64,000 nucleotides of DNA from contig PNLY01000001.1 in the NCBI GenBank assembly GCA_013823325.1, positions 104,319 through 168,318 on the forward strand. The letters are read 5' to 3'. The notes below the pieces were generated by a model, which saw nothing but the letters and a program-made list of their open reading frames with translations, did not search any database and was not told the origin of the DNA. Made by a program: the position numbers and the translations under genes. Position 1 is the first letter of the stretch. Each line of letters opens with the position of its first letter. Source of the DNA: Methylobacterium sp. Its GTDB lineage: Bacteria; Pseudomonadota; Alphaproteobacteria; Rhizobiales; Beijerinckiaceae. Below are positions 1-8,264 of this stretch, piece by piece.

Positions 1-152
1 CGCGTCAGCCCGTGCGAGGAGCCCATGGCATGGCCGAGGTCGAAGCGCTCGAGGCCGAGTACCCTGAGCCCTCGCCTGGCCAGATGCCAGCAGGCGGCCG
101 AACCCATCGCTCCGACGCCGGCGACGATCACGTCGTAATGCGATGAACTCAT
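1..152 (-). CDS. FAD-dependent amine oxidase, sarcosine oxidase/N-methyltryptophan oxidase family (N-terminal fragment)
   Basis: The gene enters from the left edge, so only about the first 50 codons are visible, starting at an ATG at 150-152. The N-terminus holds a GxGxxG dinucleotide-binding motif (G12, G14, G17) and the segment [18 protein letters not shown] GSSHGxTR block next to the flavin is typical of monomeric sarcosine oxidase and N-methyltryptophan oxidase, which oxidatively demethylate N-methyl amino acids. An AGGGA ribosome site at 159-163 lies 6 nt before the ATG. The substrate cannot be told from this fragment. No partner gene is visible, because the gene to the right is divergent and unrelated. 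Confidence 0.8.
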   Translation of the reverse strand, partial: MSSSHYDVIVAGVGAMGSAACWHLARRGLRVLGLERFDLGHAMGSSHGLT

Positions 153-381
153 CGAACATCCCTGGAAGGAAGCGGCCGTCATTGCTGGCCAAATCTGCCT
201 GCAATCTAGGCGGGCGGGCGTTGGCGGTCCATCCCGCCCGGTAGGCGGGCGCATCTGCGTGGCGGGCAGGGGTGGCGGCAGCTCGATGCGTCGGGAAATC
301 GTGCCTTTCGCCGGCTGAAGCAGGGGTTTGTTAACCCTGCCTGTGCATGCTCCGGCATCCTGTCTCGCCCCGGGAATGCCT

Positions 382-2142
382 ATGCTTGCTCGCTCCGTCT
401 GGCGCCTGTTGGGCCGCGCCGGCCCCGCTGCCGCGCCGGCTGCGCCGCAAGCCGTGCCACAGACGCCTGCGCCGCCGCAGCCGCTCGCCGAGACCTCGAT
501 CAGCGAAGCGATCAACGAGCTGGAGAGCGATGTCGTCGCGGCGATGCGCCGCCTCAATGACGGGCTCGACCAGGCCGAGCATTGCTCCGAACGTTCGGAG
601 GTTCGCTCCCGCGAGATCCGCGGCGGCATGGCGGAACTCCGCGAAGCCGCCGTGCAGGCGAGTGACAACTCCGCAGCATTGGCGACGGCGACCTTGCAGG
701 TCTCGGAAGCGGCCGAGCGGGTCGGCGCCGCCATGTCCGGCGCCCGCGACATGCTCGACAACGCCGCCGAGCGCGCCGCGGAAGCGACCGAGATGATCAA
801 CGGGCTCGCAGCCGCGACCAGCGAGATCCGCTCGATCGTCGATGCCATCGCCGAGATCGCCCGCCAGACCAATCTGCTCGCCCTCAACGCCACCATCGAG
901 GCGGCGCGCGCCGGCGAGGCCGGCAAGGGCTTCGGCATCGTCGCGCAGGAAGTGAAGTCGCTTTCCCTCGGCGTGCGCGAGGCGGTCGACCACATCCGCA
1001 ACCGGGTCGACCGGCTGAACCAGGCGGCCCAGGGCTCGGCCGCCGTCGTCACCGACGCCTTCCGCCTGGTCGGCGAGGTCAATCCGGTGATGGCGACCGT
1101 CGGCGAGGCCTCGCAGGAGCAGGCGGCTGCCGCGGCGGAGCTTTCGCGCAGCGCCGAGGCGACCGCCCGCTTCATCGACACGGTGCGCGACCGCGTCGGC
1201 GAGGTCGATCGCGTCGCGCTCGCCGCGGCGCAGGAGAACATCGACGCCAGGCGGGCGCTAGCCGAAGGTGCGCGCCAGGCGGAGGGTTTGCTTGAGCGTT
1301 TCGTGCCGACGCTGCGCCATACCGTCTTCGCAGACCGGCGCCAGCACGACCGCTTTCCGGCGGAGTGTCCGGCCAGGCTCACATTCGGCGAGCGCGTCGC
1401 CTCCGGGCAGACGATCGATCTCGGCTTCGGCGGCGCGCTTCTGTCGGTCGCCGATCCCGAGATCAAGCCGCGGATGCGCGGCACGATCGCGATCGAGGGT
1501 ATGCCGCCCTTGCCGTGCCGGGTGATGGCGCGCAGCGATCTCGGCCTCCACATCGCGTTCGAACGCGGGGAGGACGAGGCGCATGCGGCGCTGCACCGGC
1601 GGCTGGCGCAGATCGAGGAAGGCTATCGCCCGCTGATCGAGCAGGCTCAGGAATTTGCGCATCGCGTCGCCGCCTTGCTCGAAGCGGCGCTGCGCACCGG
1701 CCGCCTCAGCGAGGAGGACCTGTTCGACACCGACTATGTGCCTGTACCGGACTCCAACCCCCGCCAGTTCTCCAACCGGGCACTGCCGGTGCTGCAGGCG
1801 ATCCTGCCGGCTGTGATGGAAGAGGCCAAGGCGAGCGATCCGCGCCTCGTCTTCACCCTGCCGATCGACCGCAACGGCTATGTCCCGGTGCACCACCCCG
1901 AATACTCGCAGCCGCAGCGACCCGGCGATCCCGATTGGGATCCCGCCTATAGCCGCGATCGCCGCATTTTCGACGACCGGGCCGGGATCACGGCCGCGCG
2001 TTCGGCGCGGCCCTTCATTATCCAGTCATATCAGCGCGACATGGGCAGCGCCGGCGTCCAGCTTATGCGCGAGGTCGACGCGCCCTTACGCGTCGCCGGC
2101 CGCCATTGGGGCGGTGTGCGCATGGCGTACAGGATGGCTTGA
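382..2142 (+). CDS. Soluble methyl-accepting chemotaxis protein with PilZ domain and C-terminal sensor-like domain
   Basis: The reading frame is open from a TTG at 328, but the ATG at 382 has a GGGA ribosome site 6 nt upstream, giving 586 aa. An Ala/Pro-rich N-terminus replaces the usual membrane anchor and no transmembrane segment is visible, so the receptor should be cytoplasmic. Residues about 40-305 form the helical signalling domain, with the MCP hairpin tip [21 protein letters not shown] PilZ c-di-GMP-binding domain follows at about 318-395; its RxxxR motif is present (RQHDR), but the second motif reads DLGFGG with Gly in place of Ser. Residues about 440-586 form a conserved end ([30 protein letters not shown]) seen in other soluble receptors. 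It probably links c-di-GMP or a cytoplasmic signal to CheA. No che genes are nearby. Confidence 0.88.
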   Translation: MLARSVWRLLGRAGPAAAPAAPQAVPQTPAPPQPLAETSISEAINELESDVVAAMRRLNDGLDQAEHCSERSEVRSREIRGGMAELREAAVQASDNSAALATATLQVSEAAERVGAAMSGARDMLDNAAERAAEATEMINGLAAATSEIRSIVDAIAEIARQTNLLALNATIEAARAGEAGKGFGIVAQEVKSLSLGVREAVDHIRNRVDRLNQAAQGSAAVVTDAFRLVGEVNPVMATVGEASQEQAAAAAELSRSAEATARFIDTVRDRVGEVDRVALAAAQENIDARRALAEGARQAEGLLERFVPTLRHTVFADRRQHDRFPAECPARLTFGERVASGQTIDLGFGGALLSVADPEIKPRMRGTIAIEGMPPLPCRVMARSDLGLHIAFERGEDEAHAALHRRLAQIEEGYRPLIEQAQEFAHRVAALLEAALRTGRLSEEDLFDTDYVPVPDSNPRQFSNRALPVLQAILPAVMEEAKASDPRLVFTLPIDRNGYVPVHHPEYSQPQRPGDPDWDPAYSRDRRIFDDRAGITAARSARPFIIQSYQRDMGSAGVQLMREVDAPLRVAGRHWGGVRMAYRMA

Positions 2143-3147
2143 TCAGCCTCGCCCAGCCAGCAGGATCGCGTCGATCCAGCGCTGCGAGGTCAGGGCTTCC
2201 TCGCCCGTCACCACCGGATCGCACTTGGCCTCGATCGCATCGAGGAAGTCGGCGATGACGGCGCGGTGGGCGTCGTGCGGGAAGTCCATGATATTGGCGC
2301 CGCTGCCGGTATTGCCCTCGGCCTCGACCACCTCCGAGCGCCCGTCGAGGAAGGAGAGCTGCAATCGCCCGCCGACGAGCGCGGCATGGCCCTTGCTGCC
2401 GATGATCTCGATGCGTTCGGGATGGCCGGGATGGGCTGCCGTGGTGGTCACCAGCGTCGCCGGCGCGCCGCTGCCGGTCTCCAGCAGGGCGCCGACATAA
2501 TCCTCGGTCTCCATGCGGTGCAGCGCGGTGGTGCGCACCTGCGCCGCGACCACCTTGGACACCCCGACCAGCGAGCGGAACAGATCGAAGGAGTGGATCG
2601 CCTGGGTCAGCAGCACCCCGCCGCCATCCCTGGCCATGGTGCCGCGGCCGGGCTCGTCGTAATAGCTTTGCGGGCGCCACCACGGCACCTGCAGCAGGCC
2701 GGCTTCGACCGTGCCGAGCTCGCCGCCGTCGAGCGCCGCCTTGAGGCGCAGGCTCGCCGGCCGGAAGCGGTGTTGCAGCACGACGCCGAAGGCCTTGCCG
2801 GCGCTCCTGGCGGCGGCGACCAGCTCTTCCCCGCGCGCTACTGTCAGCTCCAGCGGCTTCTCGACCAGCACATGCTTGCCGGCGGCTAGGCAGCGCGTCC
2901 CGACGTCGCGATGGCTCGCCGGCGGCGTCAGCACGATCACCGCCTCGACGGCCTCGTCGGCCAGGACCGCGTCGATATCGGTGGTGCCGGGGAAGGGGAA
3001 CTGGGCGCGATAGGCGTCGAGCCGCTCCTGCGAGCGGCTGGCGACATGGCGGACATCGACCCTGTCAGCCAGATCGAGCAGACTGCGCGAATGGGGCAGG
3101 GCGGCCGGCCCCAGCCCGATGACGGCGATGCCGAGCTTGCGTGTCAC
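2143..3147 (-). CDS. Gfo/Idh/MocA-family NAD(P)-dependent dehydrogenase (downstream copy)
   Basis: This 334-aa protein starts at a GTG (3145-3147) that overlaps the stop of the preceding gene (GTGA), which implies translational coupling. The N-terminal Rossmann fold carries IGLGPAAL near residues 10-17, followed by TPPASH and the family's EKP motif (VEKPLE), whose Lys acts in catalysis. The C-terminal half is the Gfo/Idh/MocA sheet domain. These enzymes oxidise or reduce sugars, inositols and related polyols. It is the last gene of an operon with a second dehydrogenase and a periplasmic binding protein, so the substrate is probably the imported solute. The exact sugar cannot be read from sequence. 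Confidence 0.87.
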   Translation of the reverse strand: MTRKLGIAVIGLGPAALPHSRSLLDLADRVDVRHVASRSQERLDAYRAQFPFPGTTDIDAVLADEAVEAVIVLTPPASHRDVGTRCLAAGKHVLVEKPLELTVARGEELVAAARSAGKAFGVVLQHRFRPASLRLKAALDGGELGTVEAGLLQVPWWRPQSYYDEPGRGTMARDGGGVLLTQAIHSFDLFRSLVGVSKVVAAQVRTTALHRMETEDYVGALLETGSGAPATLVTTTAAHPGHPERIEIIGSKGHAALVGGRLQLSFLDGRSEVVEAEGNTGSGANIMDFPHDAHRAVIADFLDAIEAKCDPVVTGEEALTSQRWIDAILLAGRG

Positions 3148-4166
3148 TGTGCCTCGGTTCCTCTGATCGGCAGGCGCACGGCCCGGTCCTGCGCATGCAA
3201 GGCGAGCCGGCAGACCGTGAACATGTGCCGCTGCGTCGCCGCCGTCTCGCTGCGATCCGCGACGTCGGCGATCAGGCTGCGGAAATAGGTGAGCGGTTCG
3301 CCCGAGGCGTCGATATGGCGTGTGCCGGCCTTGTCGACCAGGAAGACATGGTCGGTGCCAGGCCGGCCGGCGATGTCGACATATTTGCGCAGCTCGATCG
3401 TGCCTTCCGTGCCGAGGATGGTGAGCCGCCCGTCGCCCCAGGTGGGCAGGCCGTCGGCGGTGAACCAGTCGACGCGGATGAAGCCGTTGGCACGGTCGCT
3501 GCGCAGCAGGATCTCGCCGAAATCCTCGAAATCGGGCAGGTCGGCCAGGCCGAAATGGCCGGTGCCGGAGGCTGCGATCTCGGCATCGTCCGAGCCGGTG
3601 AAATGCAGGAACTGGTCGATCTGGTGCGAGGCGATGTCGGTAAGGATGCCGCCAAAAGAACGCCTGTCGAAGAACCAGCCCGGCCGGATCGCCCGGTTGA
3701 GACGGTGCGGGCCGAGGCCGACCGTCTGGATCACACGCCCGATCGCGCCGTCTGCGATCAGCTTGCCGGCGACGATCGTGGCCGGGACGATGAAGCGTTC
3801 GGAGAAGCAGACCGAGAAGATGCGGCCCGTCGCCGCGACGACCCGTTCGACCTCGGCGAGCTGCTCGAAGGTCGTGACGCCCGGCTTGTCGACCATCACA
3901 TCCTTGCCGGCGCGCATCGCCCTGACGGCGAGGGCGGCCCGCTCCGACGGGATGCCGGCGCAGACGACGAGGTCGATCGAGGGATCGTCGAGCAGCGCGT
4001 CGGCAGGCGCTTCCCGTAGTTGCGGAAAGCGCTCGCGGAAGCCGGCGAGCACGCGCGGATCGCTGGTCGCAGGGTCGAAGCCGGCGCAGTCCGCGCCGGC
4101 CTCCAGCAGGCCACCGACCATATGGTAGATATGGCGGTGGTCGAGACCGATAGCTGCGAAGCGCAT
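3144..4166 (-). CDS. Gfo/Idh/MocA-family dehydrogenase (upstream copy)
   Basis: A 340-aa protein with a short Rossmann N-terminus (MRFAAIGLDHRH) in which the usual GxGxxG is relaxed. It has a DKPG block in place of the more common EKP, and a C-terminal domain with GGILTDIASHQIDQF, the region that normally supplies the substrate-side His. It lies 1 bp from the stop of the binding-protein gene and overlaps the next dehydrogenase by 4 bp, so the three are one transcription unit. The two dehydrogenases are clearly diverged and probably catalyse successive or opposed steps on the same sugar or polyol. Confidence 0.85.
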   Translation of the reverse strand: MRFAAIGLDHRHIYHMVGGLLEAGADCAGFDPATSDPRVLAGFRERFPQLREAPADALLDDPSIDLVVCAGIPSERAALAVRAMRAGKDVMVDKPGVTTFEQLAEVERVVAATGRIFSVCFSERFIVPATIVAGKLIADGAIGRVIQTVGLGPHRLNRAIRPGWFFDRRSFGGILTDIASHQIDQFLHFTGSDDAEIAASGTGHFGLADLPDFEDFGEILLRSDRANGFIRVDWFTADGLPTWGDGRLTILGTEGTIELRKYVDIAGRPGTDHVFLVDKAGTRHIDASGEPLTYFRSLIADVADRSETAATQRHMFTVCRLALHAQDRAVRLPIRGTEAQ

Positions 4167-4167
4167 C

Positions 4168-5349
4168 TTACTTCGGTGCGTGACCGACGCCGATCTCCTG
4201 GTCCCAGCGCCGGAAGGCGGCGACCAGGCGTTCGGGCGTCAGGGGCAGGCGGGTCGGCAGGCTGGCGATCAGCCCGTCATATTCGGGCCGGCCGAACTCT
4301 TTCAGCACGTCCTGGCTTTCCTGCGGCGCCATCGCCAAAGTCACGCCCTTGATCGCCGGGCCAGGGTAGAAATAGCCCTTGTCGTAGGTCGCAGCCTGCG
4401 AATCCGGCTTCAGCAAATGCGACATCAGCGCCAGGATCACCGGGATCTTCTCCGCCGCCACACCTTTCGGGATGCACATGAACTGGGTGTCGGGGATCCA
4501 GTGCGTGTTGGCGATGGTGAAGACCTTGGCCTCCTTCGGCACGATGCCCAGCGCCCGCGGATTGATGTCCCAGCCCAGGGTCGAGACGATGCAGTCGCGC
4601 GTGCCGTCGCCGAGCTCCTTCATCGTCGCGGCGGTGCCGGTCGGATAATAGTCGATCGCCGTGCCGAGTTCCTTGAGATAGGCCCAGGTCTTGGCCCAGC
4701 CGTTCATCGGGTCGGTCGGGTCGCTGTCGCCGAGGATGTAGGGCATGCCCTGCAGGAAGGTCCAGCCGGGGCCGGAATTGAGCGGGCGGGCATAGGTGAA
4801 GCGGTTGGGGTTCTGCTTCACATAGGCGAGGAACTCCTCGGCCGTCTTCGGCACCGTCTTGACCTTGTCGGCCATGTATTCGAACAGCGGCCCGGACGGC
4901 GAATAGACGACGGCGACGCCTTCGTTCTGGCCGAAATTGCGCTGCATCATCAGCGCCGGCTCGTGATAGATCTCCTCGGCCTTGGGCAGGCTGGCGGTGT
5001 GAGACTTCCAGACATCGACCCATAGGCCCTGCTGGATGCCGTCCGACATCGCGCCCGGCCCCGTCAGCACCATGTCGATGTCGACGCGGTTGGCGTCCTG
5101 CTGGGCCTTGAGCTTGGCCGGCAGTTCGGGCGAGGGCGCCCGCGAGAAGTTCAGCCGCGAGATCAGCTTCGGATTATCCTTGGCGAACTTCTCGATCGAA
5201 GCCTGCGTCAGCTGCAGATTGCCGGCGACGTCGATGATGTTGAGCATCACCGGGCTTGCCGGTGCGCTTTGGGCGAAGGCGCCGCCGGCAGAGAGCGCGG
5301 CGAGGCTGGAAGCGCCGGCGATCACGCCGCGCCGTGTCGGATGGGTCAT
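4168..5349 (-). CDS. Extracellular solute-binding protein with Tat-type signal
   Basis: The 393-aa protein begins with a twin-arginine-like leader (TRRGVIAGASSLAALSAGGA) ending near AFA-Q, followed by a mature ABC-type family-1 binding protein of usual length. It should bind a sugar or related solute in the periplasm. A GGTACC/AGGGAGGTACC ribosome site sits just before the ATG. It heads an operon with two Gfo/Idh/MocA dehydrogenases, but no permease or ATPase gene is adjacent, so the membrane components must lie elsewhere. A GntR-like operator overlaps the predicted promoter about 42 bp upstream of the start. Confidence 0.87.
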   Translation of the reverse strand: MTHPTRRGVIAGASSLAALSAGGAFAQSAPASPVMLNIIDVAGNLQLTQASIEKFAKDNPKLISRLNFSRAPSPELPAKLKAQQDANRVDIDMVLTGPGAMSDGIQQGLWVDVWKSHTASLPKAEEIYHEPALMMQRNFGQNEGVAVVYSPSGPLFEYMADKVKTVPKTAEEFLAYVKQNPNRFTYARPLNSGPGWTFLQGMPYILGDSDPTDPMNGWAKTWAYLKELGTAIDYYPTGTAATMKELGDGTRDCIVSTLGWDINPRALGIVPKEAKVFTIANTHWIPDTQFMCIPKGVAAEKIPVILALMSHLLKPDSQAATYDKGYFYPGPAIKGVTLAMAPQESQDVLKEFGRPEYDGLIASLPTRLPLTPERLVAAFRRWDQEIGVGHAPK

Positions 5350-5390
5350 GGTACCTCCCTATGGCGGCCTGCTTTGCTGCGGCCTTGCCG

Positions 5391-5404
5391 GTATACTAGT
5401 ACAC
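5391..5404 (-). promoter_or_regulatory. GntR-type operator candidate before the binding-protein operon
   Basis: GTATACTAGTACAC is a near-perfect 14-bp palindrome (GTRTACTAGTAYAC). The TACTAGTA core is like operators of FadR/VanR-type GntR regulators. On the minus strand it overlaps a possible -10 (TAGTAT), placed 16 bp after TTGCCG, so binding would block RNA polymerase. No GntR gene is present in the window, so the regulator is unassigned. Confidence 0.5.
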
Positions 5405-5607
5405 AAGATCCTGTCGGCAAGATGCGACGAAAGCAGGGGAGAGCTGCGCGTCGAAGAGCTTCCCGGGGGCATGGGGACCGACCACTGCCGGCCGACAAGG
5501 CGTGCGGCAAAAGGCGGCCGCTTGGAACGGCGTGCTACCCTGCTCAGACGAGCGCCGAAGCAGGACGCTTGTTCCCCGATGCATTGTCAACGCGATTGAT
5601 CATCGCG

Positions 5608-5631
5608 GTTGCATCCGTTCGAACATGCAAC
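5608..5631. other. Nested inverted repeat downstream of the cNMP-binding gene
   Basis: GTTGCAT (5608-5614) and ATGCAAC (5625-5631) are perfect inverted repeats, and the interval contains the palindrome GTTCGAAC (5617-5624). The structure lies 15 bp past the stop of the minus-strand gene at 5646. It has no T-tract, so it may be a protein-binding site or an mRNA 3' hairpin. The rest of 5405-5645 shows no gene. Confidence 0.35.
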
Positions 5632-5645
5632 GATCTAGGTCGCGG

Positions 5646-6044
5646 TCACAAGGCCGAGTTCGTCGCGCGCAGCCGATCGACGACCTCCGAGAGCACATAC
5701 CAGACGAAATTCGGCGTCGTTTCGACCATGAAGCGGAACTGCTTTGCATCGACCAAAGCAATTTCGGATGGCTCCAACGCCTTGGCCGTGGCGGATCGCG
5801 GCTTCTTGTCGATCAGCGAGATGATGCCGAAGGCGCGCCCTGCATCGACCTGCTCGATGAGTTTCCCGCGGCTGCTGACCTCGATGCGGCCGGTGAGAAC
5901 GATATAGGCGTAGGCAGGTTCGTCGCCCTCGCGAAAGATCACGTCCCCCGCAGCATAGGTGATCACGGTTCCCAGACCGCGCGCGAGCTGGCGGAAATCC
6001 ATGGGCGCTGGCGCAAGCCTAGCCGTGGAAGCATGTTCGTTCAT
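5646..6044 (-). CDS. Cyclic-nucleotide-binding domain protein (Crp/Fnr sensor fold, no DNA-binding domain)
   Basis: Starting at the ATG at 6044, the 132-aa protein is a single cNMP-binding beta roll: GDVIFREGDEPAYAYIVLTG is the classic opening hairpin, and GRAFGIISLIDKKPRSATAKA takes the place of the phosphate-binding cassette. In true cAMP binders that cassette reads GELALLxxxPRxAT; here the Glu is replaced (FGIISL), so cAMP binding is doubtful. It ends after the C-helix with no helix-turn-helix, so it is not a transcription factor by itself. The frame is open further upstream, but the residues before MNEHAS look non-coding. It is a single-gene unit, divergent from the lipid operon. Confidence 0.75.
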   Translation of the reverse strand: MNEHASTARLAPAPMDFRQLARGLGTVITYAAGDVIFREGDEPAYAYIVLTGRIEVSSRGKLIEQVDAGRAFGIISLIDKKPRSATAKALEPSEIALVDAKQFRFMVETTPNFVWYVLSEVVDRLRATNSAL

Positions 6045-6274
6045 CGCTCGAACTCGCTCTCTGATCGGTGGCAGATCAATGTAGCGCAGGAACTTGGGCG
6101 CTCCAATCGATCCAGCAGGTTGTGGCCGGTGGATACGGGGTCTTTGGAGGCTCCCCCGAAAGGTGGTGAACGGACGCCTGCGGCCGGCTTTCGAATGTGC
6201 CCCAGACCCCTGCAATGTCGACAGCGTTCGCGATGAACGCTACGTCATCGTCAGGCTGGCAAACGGGTGGGGGA

Positions 6275-6913
6275 ATGCGCGAGATCGGAGCTGGCCTGGC
6301 TGGCGCGCTCATCCTGTTCTTCGCCCGCTTCATCACGGCGGTGCGCGGGCGCTGGGACGGCGTCGCGCCGACCGATGAGCAGCGAATCTACTTCGCCAAC
6401 CATGCCAGCCATGGCGATTTCGTCCTGATCTGGACCGTGCTGCCGCGGCGCATGCGCTTTTCGACCCGGCCGGTCGCCGGCAGCGACTACTGGTTGAAGA
6501 GCGGTTTGCGGCGCTTCATCGGCCGCGATGTCTTCAACGCCGTCCTGATCGACCGCGATGCCACCACCCGGACGGCCGACCCGATTGTTCAGATGACCGA
6601 AGCGCTAGACGCTGGTTCGTCCCTCATCGTCTTCCCAGAGGGCACGCGCAACACCACGGATGCGCCGCTGCTGCCGTTCAAGAGCGGGCTGTTTCATCTG
6701 GCGCGGGCACGTCCGAACGTGGCGTTCGTGCCGGTCTGGATCGACAATCTCAATCGCGTCATGCCGAAGGGCGAGTTCGTGCCGGTCCCGCTGGTCTGCA
6801 CCGTCACCTTCGGCGCGGCTCTGACCCTCGCCGAGACCGAGACGAAGCAGGATTTCCTGGCGAGGGCTCAAGCGGCGCTGCTCGCTCTGTCACCGAAGGC
6901 GAGCGCATCATGA
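6275..6913 (+). CDS. 1-acyl-glycerol-3-phosphate acyltransferase family protein (PlsC-like)
   Basis: The ATG at 6275 follows a GGTGGGGGA ribosome site and gives 212 aa. An ATG at 6197 in the same frame has no good site. After a short hydrophobic N-terminus comes the acyltransferase HX4D motif NHASHGD and the glycerol-phosphate-binding block FPEGTR. PlsC-type enzymes make phosphatidate from lysophosphatidate at the inner membrane. The stop overlaps the start of the CdsA-like gene (ATGA), so acylation and CDP activation are translationally coupled. It opens a four-gene lipid operon. Confidence 0.88.
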   Translation: MREIGAGLAGALILFFARFITAVRGRWDGVAPTDEQRIYFANHASHGDFVLIWTVLPRRMRFSTRPVAGSDYWLKSGLRRFIGRDVFNAVLIDRDATTRTADPIVQMTEALDAGSSLIVFPEGTRNTTDAPLLPFKSGLFHLARARPNVAFVPVWIDNLNRVMPKGEFVPVPLVCTVTFGAALTLAETETKQDFLARAQAALLALSPKASAS

Positions 6914-7860
6914 CGATGCCGCATCCCGATCTTCTCGCCGTATTGGCCGGCCTGCTCGGCGTCCTGATTGTGGCCTCCACGATCGGCTATGTCCTGGAGC
7001 GCCGGCTGTCGCCCGATGGCTCGAACGCCGTGGTCGAGAACCTCAACGACCGCATCCGCGCCTGGTGGATCATGATCGTGCTGATGGGCCTGGCGCTGAT
7101 CGGCGGCAAGACCGGCGTGACGCTGCTCTTCGGCTTCTGCTCGTTTGCCGCCCTGCGCGAATTCATCACGCTGACCGACACGCGCCGCGCCGATCACTGG
7201 GCGCTGGCGGCCGGCTTCTTCGTCGTGCTGCCGGTGCAGTTCTACCTGATCTGGACCGAGTGGTATGGCCTCTACTCGATCTTCATCCCCGTCTACGCCT
7301 TCCTGCTGATGCCGATCATCGCCTCGCTGCGCGGCGACACCGAGCATTTCCTCGTGCGTATCGCCGAGGTGCAGTGGGCGCTGATGATCTGCGTCTTCTG
7401 CATCTCGCATGTGCCGGCGCTGCTCAGCCTCGACATTCCAGGTTTTCAGGGGCGCAACGTCCTGCTGATCGCCTTCCTGGTCATCGTCGTGCAGATGAGC
7501 GACGTGCTGCAGTATGTCTGGGGCAAGCTGCTCGGCCGCACGAAGATCGCGCCCAGGCTGTCGCCGTCGAAGACGGTCGAGGGCTTCGTCGGCGGCGCGC
7601 TCAGCGCGACGGCGGTCGGAGCGGCCCTGTCCTGGATGACGCCGTTCACGCCGCTGCAGGCGGCTTTCCTGGCGCTGGTCATCGTACTGATGGGCTTCTT
7701 CGGCGGGCTGGTCATGTCGGCGATCAAGCGTGATCGCGGCATCAAGGATTGGGGCCATCTGATCGCCGGCCATGGCGGCTTCCTCGACCGGCTGGATTCG
7801 GTGGTATTCTCCGCGCCGATCTTCTTCCACCTCGTCCGCTATGGCTGGTCGAGCACGTGA
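6910..7860 (+). CDS. Phosphatidate cytidylyltransferase family protein (CdsA/YnbB-like)
   Basis: A 316-aa polytopic membrane protein that should convert phosphatidate and CTP to CDP-diacylglycerol. The CdsA signature is complete near the C-terminus: SPSKTVEGFVGG, then KRDRGIKDWGHLIAGHGG and LDRLDS. About eight hydrophobic segments are visible. It overlaps the PlsC-like gene by 4 bp and the next membrane gene by 4 bp. The longer N-terminal extension and the neighbours suggest the YnbB-like paralogue of E. coli's ynb cluster, not the housekeeping cdsA, which normally sits beside uppS, frr or dxr. Confidence 0.88.
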   Translation: MTMPHPDLLAVLAGLLGVLIVASTIGYVLERRLSPDGSNAVVENLNDRIRAWWIMIVLMGLALIGGKTGVTLLFGFCSFAALREFITLTDTRRADHWALAAGFFVVLPVQFYLIWTEWYGLYSIFIPVYAFLLMPIIASLRGDTEHFLVRIAEVQWALMICVFCISHVPALLSLDIPGFQGRNVLLIAFLVIVVQMSDVLQYVWGKLLGRTKIAPRLSPSKTVEGFVGGALSATAVGAALSWMTPFTPLQAAFLALVIVLMGFFGGLVMSAIKRDRGIKDWGHLIAGHGGFLDRLDSVVFSAPIFFHLVRYGWSST

Positions 7861-8264
7861 GCCCGCCGCTCGCGCGCCTGATGCGAAGCAGCATCGTGCA
7901 TGTCGGCTTCGCCTTCCTCGCCATGGGCAGCTGGGCGGCCTTCGCCAACCGTGCCCATCCGATGCCGGCGCCGCTTCTCGCCGGACTGATCCAAGGCACG
8001 CTGTCCGCTCTCATCACCCTGCTGCTGAAACGCGGCATCGAGTATCTCTCCAGCAGCTTCGCCGGCCTGGCCGCGCTGCTGGCGCCGCCGGTGATCGCCT
8101 GTCTTGTTTCGGCCAGCCTGCTGACCGTCATCCACACGATCGGCGGCACGCCCGAGATCGCCAGGACGATCGCCGTGCCGCTGACCGTCGCGACCAGCTA
8201 TGCGGCGCTCTACAATTTTTCGCTGTGGCGCAGCAGGAAGGCGATGAACCATGGCGCAGGATAG
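7857..8264 (+). CDS. Small polytopic membrane protein of the lipid operon
   Basis: The GTG at 7857 overlaps the preceding TGA (GTGA), giving 135 aa. Upstream in-frame ATGs would lie inside the CdsA-like gene. Four hydrophobic stretches are visible at about residues 13-27, 35-53, 62-86 and 95-118, with PMPAPLLAGLIQGTLSALIT among the conserved-looking parts. I do not recognise a named family or catalytic motif. Its place between CDP-diacylglycerol synthesis and the headgroup transferase suggests a subunit or lipid handler of that pathway. Confidence 0.75.
   Translation: MSPPLARLMRSSIVHVGFAFLAMGSWAAFANRAHPMPAPLLAGLIQGTLSALITLLLKRGIEYLSSSFAGLAALLAPPVIACLVSASLLTVIHTIGGTPEIARTIAVPLTVATSYAALYNFSLWRSRKAMNHGAG

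Noticed and set aside
321-339. CAGGGG-TTTG-TTAACCCTG dyad upstream of the chemoreceptor
   Set aside because: The arms are imperfect and short, with no known regulator pattern, so I do not list it as an operator.
6197-6274. An earlier in-frame ATG for the PlsC-like gene
   Set aside because: The ATG at 6275 has a good ribosome site, whereas the extra 26 residues are Ser/Thr-rich and lack one.
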